Shown piece by piece: positions 1 through 6,602 of a stretch of 64,000 nucleotides of DNA (the first letter of the stretch is position 1; every line of letters starts with the position of its first letter). Origin of the DNA: Rhizobium sp. SEMIA4064 (GTDB taxonomy: Bacteria; Pseudomonadota; Alphaproteobacteria; Rhizobiales; Rhizobiaceae). A program made the translations under genes and the position numbers. The notes beneath the pieces were generated by a model. That model did no database searches, was not told where the DNA came from, and was given only the letters and a program-made list of their open reading frames with translations. Location: NCBI RefSeq assembly GCF_003025035.1, contig NZ_PYJN01000013.1:310001-374000 (forward strand). The letters run 5' to 3'.

Positions 1-573
1 GTCATCGAAGCGGCGGCAAAGCTCGGCGTCAAGAAGATCATCGTCGCCTCCAGCGAAACGACCTATGGCGTCTGCTTTGCCGAAGGCCATCGCGATTTCC
101 ATCAGTTCCCGCTGGAAGAGGACTATGATGTCAATCCGATGGATTCCTATGGCCTCTCGAAGGTCCTGAACGAGAAGACGGCACGCGCCTTCGCTGAGCG
201 TTTCGGCATCGACATCTATGCGCTGCGCATCGGCAACGTCATTGAGCCTCATGAATATGAGCGTTTCCCGGAATATTTTGCCGACACCGACATCCGCAAG
301 CGCATAGCCTGGAGCTATATCGACGCACGCGATCTCGGCCAGATCGTCCATCTCTGTATTGAAAAAAGCGGTCTCGGCTTTCAGGTGTTCAACGCCGCCA
401 ACGACACGGTATCGGCCAACACGCCGTCCCGGGATCTTGCCGCCAAATACTTCCCGAACGTGCCGTTTACCCGCGAGATCGGCGAGTATGAAGGCCTGCT
501 CTCCAACCGCAAGATCCGTGAAGTCCTGGGCTTCAAGGAAGAGCATAACTGGCGCCGCTACGTGAAGGTTTGA
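1..573 (+). CDS. NAD-dependent epimerase/dehydratase, 3' part
   Basis: The frame is open from the first base to a TGA, giving 190 residues of an extended short-chain dehydrogenase/reductase; the 5' end with the nucleotide-binding glycine motif lies outside the window. A beta strand ending in IIVASSETTYG supplies the catalytic Ser region, and the YGLSK motif (Tyr50 and Lys54 of the visible part) is the family's catalytic YxxxK. ALRIGNVI and the later SYIDARDLGQ stretch are typical of the sugar-nucleotide epimerase C-terminal half. Substrate is not determinable. The two glycosyltransferase-like genes downstream suggest polysaccharide precursor metabolism, which is inference. The Met at 139 is internal and not the start. 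Confidence 0.88.
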   Translation, partial: VIEAAAKLGVKKIIVASSETTYGVCFAEGHRDFHQFPLEEDYDVNPMDSYGLSKVLNEKTARAFAERFGIDIYALRIGNVIEPHEYERFPEYFADTDIRKRIAWSYIDARDLGQIVHLCIEKSGLGFQVFNAANDTVSANTPSRDLAAKYFPNVPFTREIGEYEGLLSNRKIREVLGFKEEHNWRRYVKV

Positions 574-909
574 GGCTGCATTGCCGAATGAAATGAAAGC
601 CGGGCGCCGTTGCGACGCCCGGTCGAAACCCCGTCGAGAGCAATGATGGCTCTCCATTTGTTACGGAAGAAAACCAAAAATGCTTCCGCAAACACTCGAC
701 AAATATCCGAGTTGAAGTAAGTAGGTTTGCGTTCGCGGGGCGTATCGTGGAAATTGCAGTTGTTTTCCATGATGCGGTTGGGACTCGTGTTTTGAATAGA
801 CATCATGTGGCTTGCGAGCCGGCAGGATGCTTCGCAACGCGATTTGCGCTGCGACTTGAAAGCTATTAACCGGTTGATCCCTTTGGTGGTCAGCCGCTTC
901 GGAGGGACT
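574..909 (+). other. Intergenic region with weak hairpin
   Basis: This 336-bp gap separates the epimerase from the first glycosyltransferase-like gene. It holds one hairpin near its left end, annotated separately, and a second small inverted repeat around 665-695 (GGAAG with CTTCC). The frame of the next gene stays open upstream to about 805, but that extension has no family similarity that I recognise and no good ribosome binding site. I see no convincing promoter boxes. Confidence 0.5.
599..623 (+). terminator. Hairpin after epimerase gene
   Basis: A seven-base-pair GC stem (600-606 with 616-622) and a nine-base loop lie 26 bases after the epimerase stop codon. There is no T-run behind it, so intrinsic termination is uncertain. 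Confidence 0.35.
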
Positions 910-1596
910 ATGAACGACGGTGTTGCACGTATTTTTGTCGGCTTTGATTCTAAGGAAGTCGTCGCCTATCACGTCCTCGCGCAAAGCATAATCGAGCACT
1001 CTTCGATCCCGGTGGCGTTTTCGCCGATCGTTCTCAGCAATCTCGACGGCATTTTCACGCGCGAGCGCAACCCGCTGCAGTCGACCGAATTTTCCTTCTC
1101 CCGCTTTCTGGTTCCTTACCTCAGCAATTACGAGGGCTGGAGCATCTTCATGGATTGCGACATGCTGGCTCGCGCCGACATTGCCGAACTCTGGAAGCTG
1201 CGCGACGACCGCTATGCCGCAATGTGCGTCAAGCACGACTACCAGCCGAAAATCGAGACCAAGTTCCTCGGCCAGACGCAGACCAAATATGAAAAGAAGA
1301 ACTGGTCGAGCATGATCCTTTTCAACAATGCCAAATGCCGGGCATTGACGAAGGATTACGTCAACACCGCCACGGGCCTGCAGCTTCACCAGTTCAAATG
1401 GTTGGAAAGCGAAGATCAGATCGGTGAGGTTCCCGTGACCTGGAATTACCTCGTCAACGAATATGACTACCGGTCGGATGCCCAACTGGTGCACTTCACC
1501 GATGGCGGTCCGTATTTCGACGAGTATCGCAACGACGACTACGCCGAAGAATGGTTCGCCATGCGTGATCGCATGCTGCACGTCCAGCAGAAGTAA
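910..1596 (+). CDS. GT8-like glycosyltransferase, 228 aa
   Basis: The protein starts with RIFVGFDSKEVVAYHVL, a GT-A nucleotide-sugar-binding beginning, and carries a DxD motif (D82-C83-D84 in FMDCDM) that in this fold coordinates the divalent metal and the nucleotide sugar. Near the C-terminus LVHFTDGGPYF corresponds in position to the HxxG motif of GT8 enzymes. No signal peptide or membrane segment is visible, so it is probably cytosolic. The ATG at 910 is chosen because CGGAGGGA precedes it at good spacing and the family-like sequence begins there, although the frame is open upstream. Only 17 bases separate it from the next gene, suggesting one operon. Sugar donor and acceptor are unknown. 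Confidence 0.8.
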   Translation: MNDGVARIFVGFDSKEVVAYHVLAQSIIEHSSIPVAFSPIVLSNLDGIFTRERNPLQSTEFSFSRFLVPYLSNYEGWSIFMDCDMLARADIAELWKLRDDRYAAMCVKHDYQPKIETKFLGQTQTKYEKKNWSSMILFNNAKCRALTKDYVNTATGLQLHQFKWLESEDQIGEVPVTWNYLVNEYDYRSDAQLVHFTDGGPYFDEYRNDDYAEEWFAMRDRMLHVQQK

Positions 1597-1613
1597 CCGG
1601 GCTGGATCCGGGC

Positions 1614-2498
1614 GTGGGTGTCGAAGCAGGAAACAACGAAATCGGCTTCCCGGCTGCAGGGGCCGCCACAGGCTTGACGACCGCCGATGAATGGCGGTCC
1701 GTGCTGGCGGCCTTCTCCCACATCGTTCTTGTCGCAAACAGCGATGCGGTCGATATCGGCAGCCTCCAGCAGCAGTTTCCGTCGAGCGCGCTCTTCATCT
1801 TCTTCAATAAGGTCTACAAGGTCCTGGACCGCCCGTTCCACGGGCATTCGCTGCTGATTTCGCGCGGACAACCGCGCGGCGCGAATATCGTCTATCGGGG
1901 CGAGGTGGGTGACGTCGTCAAATTCTTCCCGAAGGAATATTTCCTCGGGATCATGAACATCCGCCTCGGGCGCGAGGAAAAACTGAATCCTGCCGCCGAT
2001 TTCCAGGGCGCGCCCACAGGCCACCTCGATCTCGTCGGCTTCTGCAGCGATTTCTACACGGAGGGCAAGACGCCGACCAGCGGCTTTGCCATGGCGCTTT
2101 GGCTGAGCGATCTGAAACTGCCCGGCGCCATCGTGCTTGCCGGCTTCTCGGCCAAGCGTAGCGAAAAATGGAGGGTCGTGTCTGTTCACGACTGGACCTT
2201 CGAGCAGACCTTCCTGCGCCTCTTTGCCCGTCTTGGAAAGATCGTCATCCACGGCGGCGTTTCGCTCAATCCCTACATCCGGCTTGCCGAGCGCTTCTGT
2301 GAGGTTCCGCCGGCCGAAATTGCGCTGGCTGCGGCAGAGGTGCTGACCGAGCGGCTCGGCAATACCGACGCGGAAGTCGACAAGCTGATCTCGTTGACCA
2401 ATGTGATTCGCTCCACAGACAATTTTCTGCGTCACCTCAGGCCGAAATTCCTGAAGCGGAAGCCCAAGGGAACGCCGGGAGAGCCGAAGGAAGGTTGA
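1614..2498 (+). CDS. Sialyltransferase-like conserved protein, 294 aa
   Basis: A GTG-initiated frame just behind the GT8-like gene. Three features recall the GT29/GT42 sialyltransferase fold: a hydrophobic strand followed by FIFFNK (residues 61-66), the PTSGFAMALWLSDL stretch leading into VLAGFS (154-179), and HDWTFEQ (192-198), which aligns with the catalytic-His region of those enzymes. A lysine- and proline-rich tail ends the protein. The match is by motif only. Homologs may carry a kdsB-like label in databases, but I see no cytidylyltransferase signature motif. A lipopolysaccharide or capsule sugar transfer role is inference from the neighbour. No better start codon exists before Met114, so the GTG start is likely despite a weak ribosome binding site. 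Confidence 0.6.
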   Translation: MGVEAGNNEIGFPAAGAATGLTTADEWRSVLAAFSHIVLVANSDAVDIGSLQQQFPSSALFIFFNKVYKVLDRPFHGHSLLISRGQPRGANIVYRGEVGDVVKFFPKEYFLGIMNIRLGREEKLNPAADFQGAPTGHLDLVGFCSDFYTEGKTPTSGFAMALWLSDLKLPGAIVLAGFSAKRSEKWRVVSVHDWTFEQTFLRLFARLGKIVIHGGVSLNPYIRLAERFCEVPPAEIALAAAEVLTERLGNTDAEVDKLISLTNVIRSTDNFLRHLRPKFLKRKPKGTPGEPKEG

Positions 2499-2622
2499 GA
2501 ATTGCCCGCGCGACACATTCGGGAGATGCGGCAAAGCCCGCAATTCCTGTGGTCGGCGCCTTCGGGAATTGTCCGCATTGAACGAAGCTGCGCACCCTCT
2601 TGGGAAAAAACGAAAAACGCAC

Positions 2623-2651
2623 TTGCCAATCGTTTCGTCCCGTCTTAAAGG
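2623..2651 (+). promoter_or_regulatory. Candidate promoter for tRNA-Trp/secE-nusG
   Basis: TTGCCA at 2623-2628 and TAAAGG at 2646-2651 are spaced 17 bases apart, about 60 bases upstream of the tRNA. The -10 box is poor, so this is only a candidate. Confidence 0.3.
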
Positions 2652-2712
2652 AGCGCCATGCCTTCGAAAGGCGCTGGCGGGTCACCGCTCGGTGCCAGTG
2701 ATCGAAGCATGA

Positions 2713-2788
<76 letters not shown>

Positions 2789-2984
2789 TCTTCCTTGATT
2801 TGAATAGCGCGTCGGTTTCGCTGCTTCTTGGGTTGGGGATTATGCCGGTTTGGCGGCAAATTTTCGAAAGCACCGAATTCCCTCTTGTTAAATTGGGAAT
2901 CGATGTTTATGTAGGGTTCAACAGACACGCGGTGCGTGGGGCTGATATGTTCAGCTTTACGCGCCGTAATTGCGTGGGCAGTCA

Positions 2985-3185
2985 ATGGCATCCAAATCGA
3001 ATCCACTTGCGTTTCTGCAGCAGGTCCGCTCCGAGACGTCGAAAATCACTTGGCCGTCCCGCCGTGAGACGATGATCTCGACGGTGATGGTACTCGTTAT
3101 GGTCCTTTTCGCCTCGTTGTTTTTCTTTGCTGCTGACCAGCTCATTGGCTGGATTCTCGGCTACGTGCTGAATACCGGCAATTGA
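2985..3185 (+). CDS. secE: Preprotein translocase subunit SecE
   Basis: A 66-residue single-span SecE, the short form usual in alphaproteobacteria (E. coli SecE has three spans). The amphipathic segment ETSKITWPSRRET (about residues 22-34) is the conserved cytosolic helix that clamps SecY, and one hydrophobic helix follows at about 36-60. SecE holds the SecY channel together in the inner membrane. An in-frame GTG at 2970 lies upstream, but the ATG at 2985 opens the recognisable MASKSNPLAF terminus, so it is preferred. nusG follows 18 bases after the stop, the conserved secE-nusG pairing. Confidence 0.96.
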   Translation: MASKSNPLAFLQQVRSETSKITWPSRRETMISTVMVLVMVLFASLFFFAADQLIGWILGYVLNTGN

Positions 3186-3203
3186 TATCGGGTGGAGATG
3201 AAC

Positions 3204-3734
3204 ATGGCGGCACGTTGGTACATCGTCCACGCATATTCTAACTTCGAAAAGAAGGTGGCTGAATCCATCGAGGAGAAGGCCAAGCAGAAGGGTCTCGAGC
3301 ATCTGTTCGAGAAGATCCTTGTGCCGACCGAAAAGGTGGTTGAAGTGCGCCGCGGCCGCAAGGTCGACAGCGAGCGCAAGTTCTTCCCGGGTTATGTGCT
3401 GGTGCGCGCCAACCTGACGGATGAAGCCTACCACCTGATCAAGAATACGCCGAAGGTCACAGGCTTTCTCGGCTCCGACAATAAGCCCGTTCCGATTCCG
3501 GATTATGAAGCCGAGCGTATTCTCGGTCAGGTCCAGGAAGGCGTCGAGCGGCCGAAGGCTTCGGTGTCCTTCGAGATCGGCGAGCAGGTCCGCGTTTCCG
3601 ACGGTCCGTTCGCGTCGTTCAACGGCACGGTTCAGGATGTGGACGAAGAGCGTTCGCGCCTGAAGGTGGAAGTGTCGATTTTCGGCCGCGCTACGCCGGT
3701 CGAGCTGGAATACAGTCAGGTCGAGAAGGTCTGA
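3204..3734 (+). CDS. nusG: Transcription antitermination factor NusG
   Basis: A 176-residue NusG. The N-terminal NGN domain begins WYIVHAYSNFEKKV and includes the RRGRKV...FFPGYVLV core that contacts the RNA polymerase clamp; the C-terminal KOW domain has VSDGPFASFNGTVQDVD (about residues 130-147), which in E. coli NusG binds Rho or S10. It suppresses pausing and couples transcription to translation. Two upstream in-frame starts (GTG 3192, ATG 3198) exist; the ATG at 3204 is chosen because GGAG at 3194-3197 then has a six-base spacing and the protein matches the family N-terminus. Confidence 0.96.
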   Translation: MAARWYIVHAYSNFEKKVAESIEEKAKQKGLEHLFEKILVPTEKVVEVRRGRKVDSERKFFPGYVLVRANLTDEAYHLIKNTPKVTGFLGSDNKPVPIPDYEAERILGQVQEGVERPKASVSFEIGEQVRVSDGPFASFNGTVQDVDEERSRLKVEVSIFGRATPVELEYSQVEKV

Positions 3735-3751
3735 TCGTTTGTTTGAGTTTG

Positions 3752-3792
3752 GGTGTAAGTGAGTATTTGCTTACACCTCGCGGCGAAGCCGC
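3752..3792 (+). promoter_or_regulatory. Paired hairpins in rplK-rplA leader
   Basis: An eight- to nine-pair stem (GGTGTAAG at 3752-3759 with CTTACACC at 3770-3777) is followed at once by GCGGC-GAA-GCCGC (3780-3792). They lie in the 179-base gap between nusG and rplK. In E. coli, L1 represses its own operon by binding the rplK leader; these stems are candidates for such a site or for a partial terminator after nusG. No T-run follows. Confidence 0.4.
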
Positions 3793-3913
3793 AATCCGCG
3801 TGGAAGGGCAGGGGTCTTAGCCGGACCTTTTGATCCGCACCACGCAACCGCAGCCGCCGGAGCAATCCGGCATAATGGGCCGGGCAACCGGTCAATCAGA
3901 AAGGCAGAGAGAT

Positions 3914-4345
3914 ATGGCTAAGAAAGTTGCAGGCCAGCTCAAGCTGCAGGTTAAGGCCGGCTCGGCGAATCCGTCGCCGCCGATCGGTCCTGCGCTTGGT
4001 CAGCGTGGCATTAACATCATGGAATTCTGTAAGGCGTTCAATGCCGCCACGCAGGAAATGGAAAAGGGTATGCCGATCCCGGTCGTCATCACCTACTACC
4101 AGGACAAGTCCTTCACCTTCGTCATGAAGCAGCCGCCGGTCAGCTACTTCCTGAAGAAGGAAGCGAAGATCCAGTCCGGCTCGAAGACGCCGGGCAAGGG
4201 TGCCAAGGCTGGCACGCTCACCAAGGCTCAGGTCAAGTCGATTGCCGAAGCCAAGATGAAGGATCTGAACGCCGCCGATATCGAAGGCGCAATGGCCATG
4301 ATCGAGGGCTCTGCCCGCGCCATGGGCCTGGAAGTGGTAGGTTAA
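3914..4345 (+). CDS. rplK: 50S ribosomal protein L11
   Basis: A 143-residue L11. The N-terminal domain has the proline-rich segment [18 protein letters not shown], which forms the flexible hinge of the GTPase-associated centre and part of the thiostrepton site. The C-terminal rRNA-binding domain contains [15 protein letters not shown]11 sits at the stalk base with the L10-L12 complex encoded just downstream. The frame is open upstream to 3830, but AAGGCAGAGAG before the ATG at 3914 and the conserved MAKKVAGQ terminus fix the start. rplA begins four bases after the stop. Confidence 0.98.
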   Translation: MAKKVAGQLKLQVKAGSANPSPPIGPALGQRGINIMEFCKAFNAATQEMEKGMPIPVVITYYQDKSFTFVMKQPPVSYFLKKEAKIQSGSKTPGKGAKAGTLTKAQVKSIAEAKMKDLNAADIEGAMAMIEGSARAMGLEVVG

Positions 4346-4349
4346 GACC

Positions 4350-5048
4350 ATGGTTGCAAAGCGTATTCAGAAGATCCGCGAAGGCGTCGATCCCACTAAG
4401 CTCTATGCTCTGACCCAGGCTATCGGCATGGTCAAGGAACGGGCTGTCGCCAAGTTCGACGAAACCGTCGAAATCGCAATGAACCTCGGCGTTGACCCGC
4501 GTCACGCTGACCAGATGGTTCGCGGCGTCGTCAACCTGCCGAACGGCACCGGCCGTACGGTTCGCGTTGCCGTCTTCGCTCGTGGCGCCAAGGCTGATGA
4601 AGCCAAGGCTGCCGGCGCTGACATCGTTGGCGCAGAAGACCTCGTTGAAATCGTCCAGGGCGGCAAGATCGACTTCGATCGCTGCATTGCGACCCCGGAC
4701 ATGATGCCGCTCGTCGGCCGTCTCGGTAAGGTTCTCGGCCCGCGCGGCATGATGCCGAACCCGAAGGTCGGCACCGTCACCATGGACGTCAAGGGTGCTG
4801 TCGAAGCCTCCAAGGGCGGCGCAGTCGAGTTCCGCGTCGAGAAGGCTGGTATCGTCCATGCCGGTATCGGCAAGGCCTCCTTCGATGCCAAGGCTCTGGA
4901 AGAAAACATCCGCGCCTTCGCTGACGCCGTTATCAAGGCGAAGCCGGCCGGTGCAAAGGGCAACTACGTCAAGCGCGTAGCGATCTCTTCGACCATGGGC
5001 CCGGGCGTCAAGATCGAGCCGTCGACGGTTACGGCACCGAGCGCCTAA
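4350..5048 (+). CDS. rplA: 50S ribosomal protein L1
   Basis: A 232-residue L1 of normal length. Conserved stretches include the N-terminal [11 protein letters not shown], the [12 protein letters not shown] strand region and the [16 protein letters not shown] signature near residues 126-141. L1 builds the mobile stalk next to the E site; in E. coli it is also the translational repressor of the L11-L1 mRNA, and the hairpins upstream of rplK may be the equivalent target. Start is ATG four bases after rplK, implying translational coupling. Confidence 0.98.
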   Translation: MVAKRIQKIREGVDPTKLYALTQAIGMVKERAVAKFDETVEIAMNLGVDPRHADQMVRGVVNLPNGTGRTVRVAVFARGAKADEAKAAGADIVGAEDLVEIVQGGKIDFDRCIATPDMMPLVGRLGKVLGPRGMMPNPKVGTVTMDVKGAVEASKGGAVEFRVEKAGIVHAGIGKASFDAKALEENIRAFADAVIKAKPAGAKGNYVKRVAISSTMGPGVKIEPSTVTAPSA

Positions 5049-5381
5049 TGGTTTTGTCGGGCCTGTTGCCCGGCATTTAAGAATTCCTGGCCCTTCGGGG
5101 CCAGGATATCCGGAGAAATCCGGAATTCCTGTCCGAGATTGCAGGTGGTTGAGACCTTAATCACTTTGCCTGCATGAGACGGGTAAGACCCGAATTTTGA
5201 AGAAGTTCTGCTTCGATAAACTCGGTTCGAGCCTTGGATGCCTTGTGCCTTGGAGCCTTACGGCTCGAGCGCGAGGGGACAGGATCCTCAAGCGTCGCTT
5301 GGGATCTCTTAGCTGATCCCAGGAGGCAAAAGGCAACCCGGCAGGTCCGTTTATCGCGGTCCTGTCAACTGGAGAAAAGCA
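5049..5381 (+). promoter_or_regulatory. rplJ leader region (L10 leader-like)
   Basis: A 333-base non-coding gap between rplA and rplJ. It begins with a hairpin at 5055-5075 (eight pairs, one G-U), then the strong UUCG-loop stem at 5085-5106. The central part contains GCAGGTGGTTGAGACC (around 5141-5156), TTTGCCTGCATGAGACGGG and a small CGGG/CCCG stem. This arrangement resembles the L10 leader, the mRNA site bound by the L10-(L12)4 complex for autoregulation in E. coli and other bacteria. The assignment is from layout and partial sequence resemblance, not a covariance search. Confidence 0.55.
5085..5106 (+). terminator. UUCG-tetraloop hairpin after rplA
   Basis: Nine perfect pairs (TCCTGGCCC at 5085-5093 with GGGCCAGGA at 5098-5106) close a TTCG tetraloop. 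The sequence after it is TATCC rather than a T-run, so it may attenuate read-through or protect the upstream mRNA instead of terminating fully. Confidence 0.5.
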
Positions 5382-5900
5382 GTGGAAAGAGCGGAAAAAC
5401 GCGAATTCGTCACGGAACTGAACGAAGTCTTCAAGGCTTCGGGCTCGGTTGTCGTGGCCCACTATGCTGGTGCTACAGTCGCTCAGATGAACGATTTCCG
5501 TTCCAAGATGCGCGCTGCTGGCGGCACCGTCAAAGTCGCGAAGAACCGCCTGGCCAAAATTGCTCTTCAGGGCACGGATGCAGAAGGGATTTCCAATCTC
5601 TTCACGGGTCAGACGCTGATCGCATACAGCACCGATCCGATTACCGCTCCGAAGGTCGTCGTGGATTTCGCCAAGACCAACGATAAGATCGTTGTTCTGG
5701 GCGGCGCCATGGGAACAACCACGCTCAACCCGGAAGGCGTCAAGTCGCTCGCGACCCTGCCTTCGCTGGACGAGCTGCGTGCAAAGCTGCTGGGCATGAT
5801 CCAGACCCCGGCTACCCGCATCGCAGGTGTGGTTGCAGCACCGGCAAGCCAGCTTGCTCGTGTGTTCTCGGCCTACGCCAAGAAGGACGAAGCCGCTTAA
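5382..5900 (+). CDS. rplJ: 50S ribosomal protein L10
   Basis: A 172-residue L10 starting at GTG, with CTGGAGAAAAG as ribosome binding site. The globular N-terminal domain begins [18 protein letters not shown] and contains the conserved [19 protein letters not shown]; the C-terminal helical spine, which carries the L12 dimers, is the region after [14 protein letters not shown]10 anchors the L12 stalk to L11 and 23S rRNA. rplL follows after 58 bases. Its 333-base structured leader suggests autogenous control by the L10-L12 complex. Confidence 0.97.
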   Translation: MERAEKREFVTELNEVFKASGSVVVAHYAGATVAQMNDFRSKMRAAGGTVKVAKNRLAKIALQGTDAEGISNLFTGQTLIAYSTDPITAPKVVVDFAKTNDKIVVLGGAMGTTTLNPEGVKSLATLPSLDELRAKLLGMIQTPATRIAGVVAAPASQLARVFSAYAKKDEAA

Positions 5901-5958
5901 GGCGGTTTTTCGCTGTTCATAATCAACCAGTTCGAACCGAACAAAAGGAACTACAAAA

Positions 5959-6339
5959 ATGGCTGATCTCGCAAAGATCGTTGAAGACCTTTCCTCGCTG
6001 ACCGTTCTCGAAGCCGCAGAACTGTCCAAGCTCCTCGAAGAAAAGTGGGGCGTTTCCGCCGCTGCTCCGGTAGCTGTTGCTGCCGTTGCTGGTGGTGCTG
6101 GCGCTGCTGCTGTCGTTGAAGAAGAAAAGACCGAGTTCGACGTCATCCTCGCTGATGCCGGCGCGAACAAGATCAACGTCATCAAGGAAGTCCGCGCCAT
6201 CACCGGTCTCGGCCTCAAGGAAGCCAAGGACCTCGTTGAAGCCGCTCCGAAGGCTGTCAAGGAAGGCGTTTCCAAGGCTGAAGCCGCTGACATCAAGAAG
6301 AAGCTCGAAGACGCTGGCGCAAAGGCCGACGTCAAGTAA
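5959..6339 (+). CDS. rplL: 50S ribosomal protein L7/L12
   Basis: A 126-residue L12. The N-terminal dimerisation helices ([21 protein letters not shown]) are followed by an Ala/Val/Gly-rich hinge at about residues 34-55, and the C-terminal factor-binding domain begins [11 protein letters not shown] and ends with the [12 protein letters not shown]...KKLEDAGA helices. It recruits EF-Tu, EF-G and other GTPases. Ribosome binding site AAAAGGAACT precedes the ATG. A strong intrinsic terminator and a long palindrome follow before rpoB, so transcript levels of rplL and rpoBC probably differ. Confidence 0.98.
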   Translation: MADLAKIVEDLSSLTVLEAAELSKLLEEKWGVSAAAPVAVAAVAGGAGAAAVVEEEKTEFDVILADAGANKINVIKEVRAITGLGLKEAKDLVEAAPKAVKEGVSKAEAADIKKKLEDAGAKADVK

Positions 6340-6353
6340 GCTTGAAACTGCTT

Positions 6354-6391
6354 TGGGAGGTGGCATTTTGCCGCCTCCCATTTGCCGTTTT
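6354..6391 (+). terminator. Intrinsic terminator/attenuator after rplL
   Basis: An 11-pair stem with one G-U pair (6354-6364 with 6370-6380), loop ATTTT, followed by TTTGCCGTTTTT. In E. coli a partial terminator at the same place lowers rpoBC expression relative to the stalk proteins; the same role is inferred here. Confidence 0.75.
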
Positions 6392-6400
6392 TCCGAACAA

Positions 6401-6439
6401 ATTACCCAAAAGCCGCGGCTAAAACGGCTTTTGGGTAAT
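6401..6439 (+). promoter_or_regulatory. 15-bp perfect inverted repeat, rplL-rpoB gap
   Basis: ATTACCCAAAAGCCG at 6401-6415 is exactly mirrored at 6425-6439 around a nine-base loop. No T-run follows. It lies 21 bases after the terminator-like stem and 164 bases before the rpoB start codon. In E. coli the rplL-rpoB junction is an RNase III processing site, so a double-stranded RNA cleavage site is a reasonable reading; a DNA operator is the alternative. Confidence 0.6.
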
Positions 6440-6602
6440 GGGTTCTTCAAGAGGATGGTCTCAGACCGAACCGCGACGCAATCCGTGCCGAGCGGTTTTC
6501 GGTTAGTTAGACGAGATTGAACTACTCATTGATTGATGGGATCGCCTGGCCAGCGGTTCCCATCCGTTGCAGGCCCGGGTGCAGGATTTTAAAGGAGCGA
6601 CG

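Noticed and set aside
139-573. Start of the epimerase gene at the Met codon at 139.
   Set aside because: The frame is open from base 1 and the sequence before 139 (IIVASSETTYG) belongs to the enzyme core.
805-909. Upstream extension of the GT8-like gene from 805.
   Set aside because: The strong ribosome binding site and recognisable N-terminus lie at 910; the extension looks like non-coding sequence.
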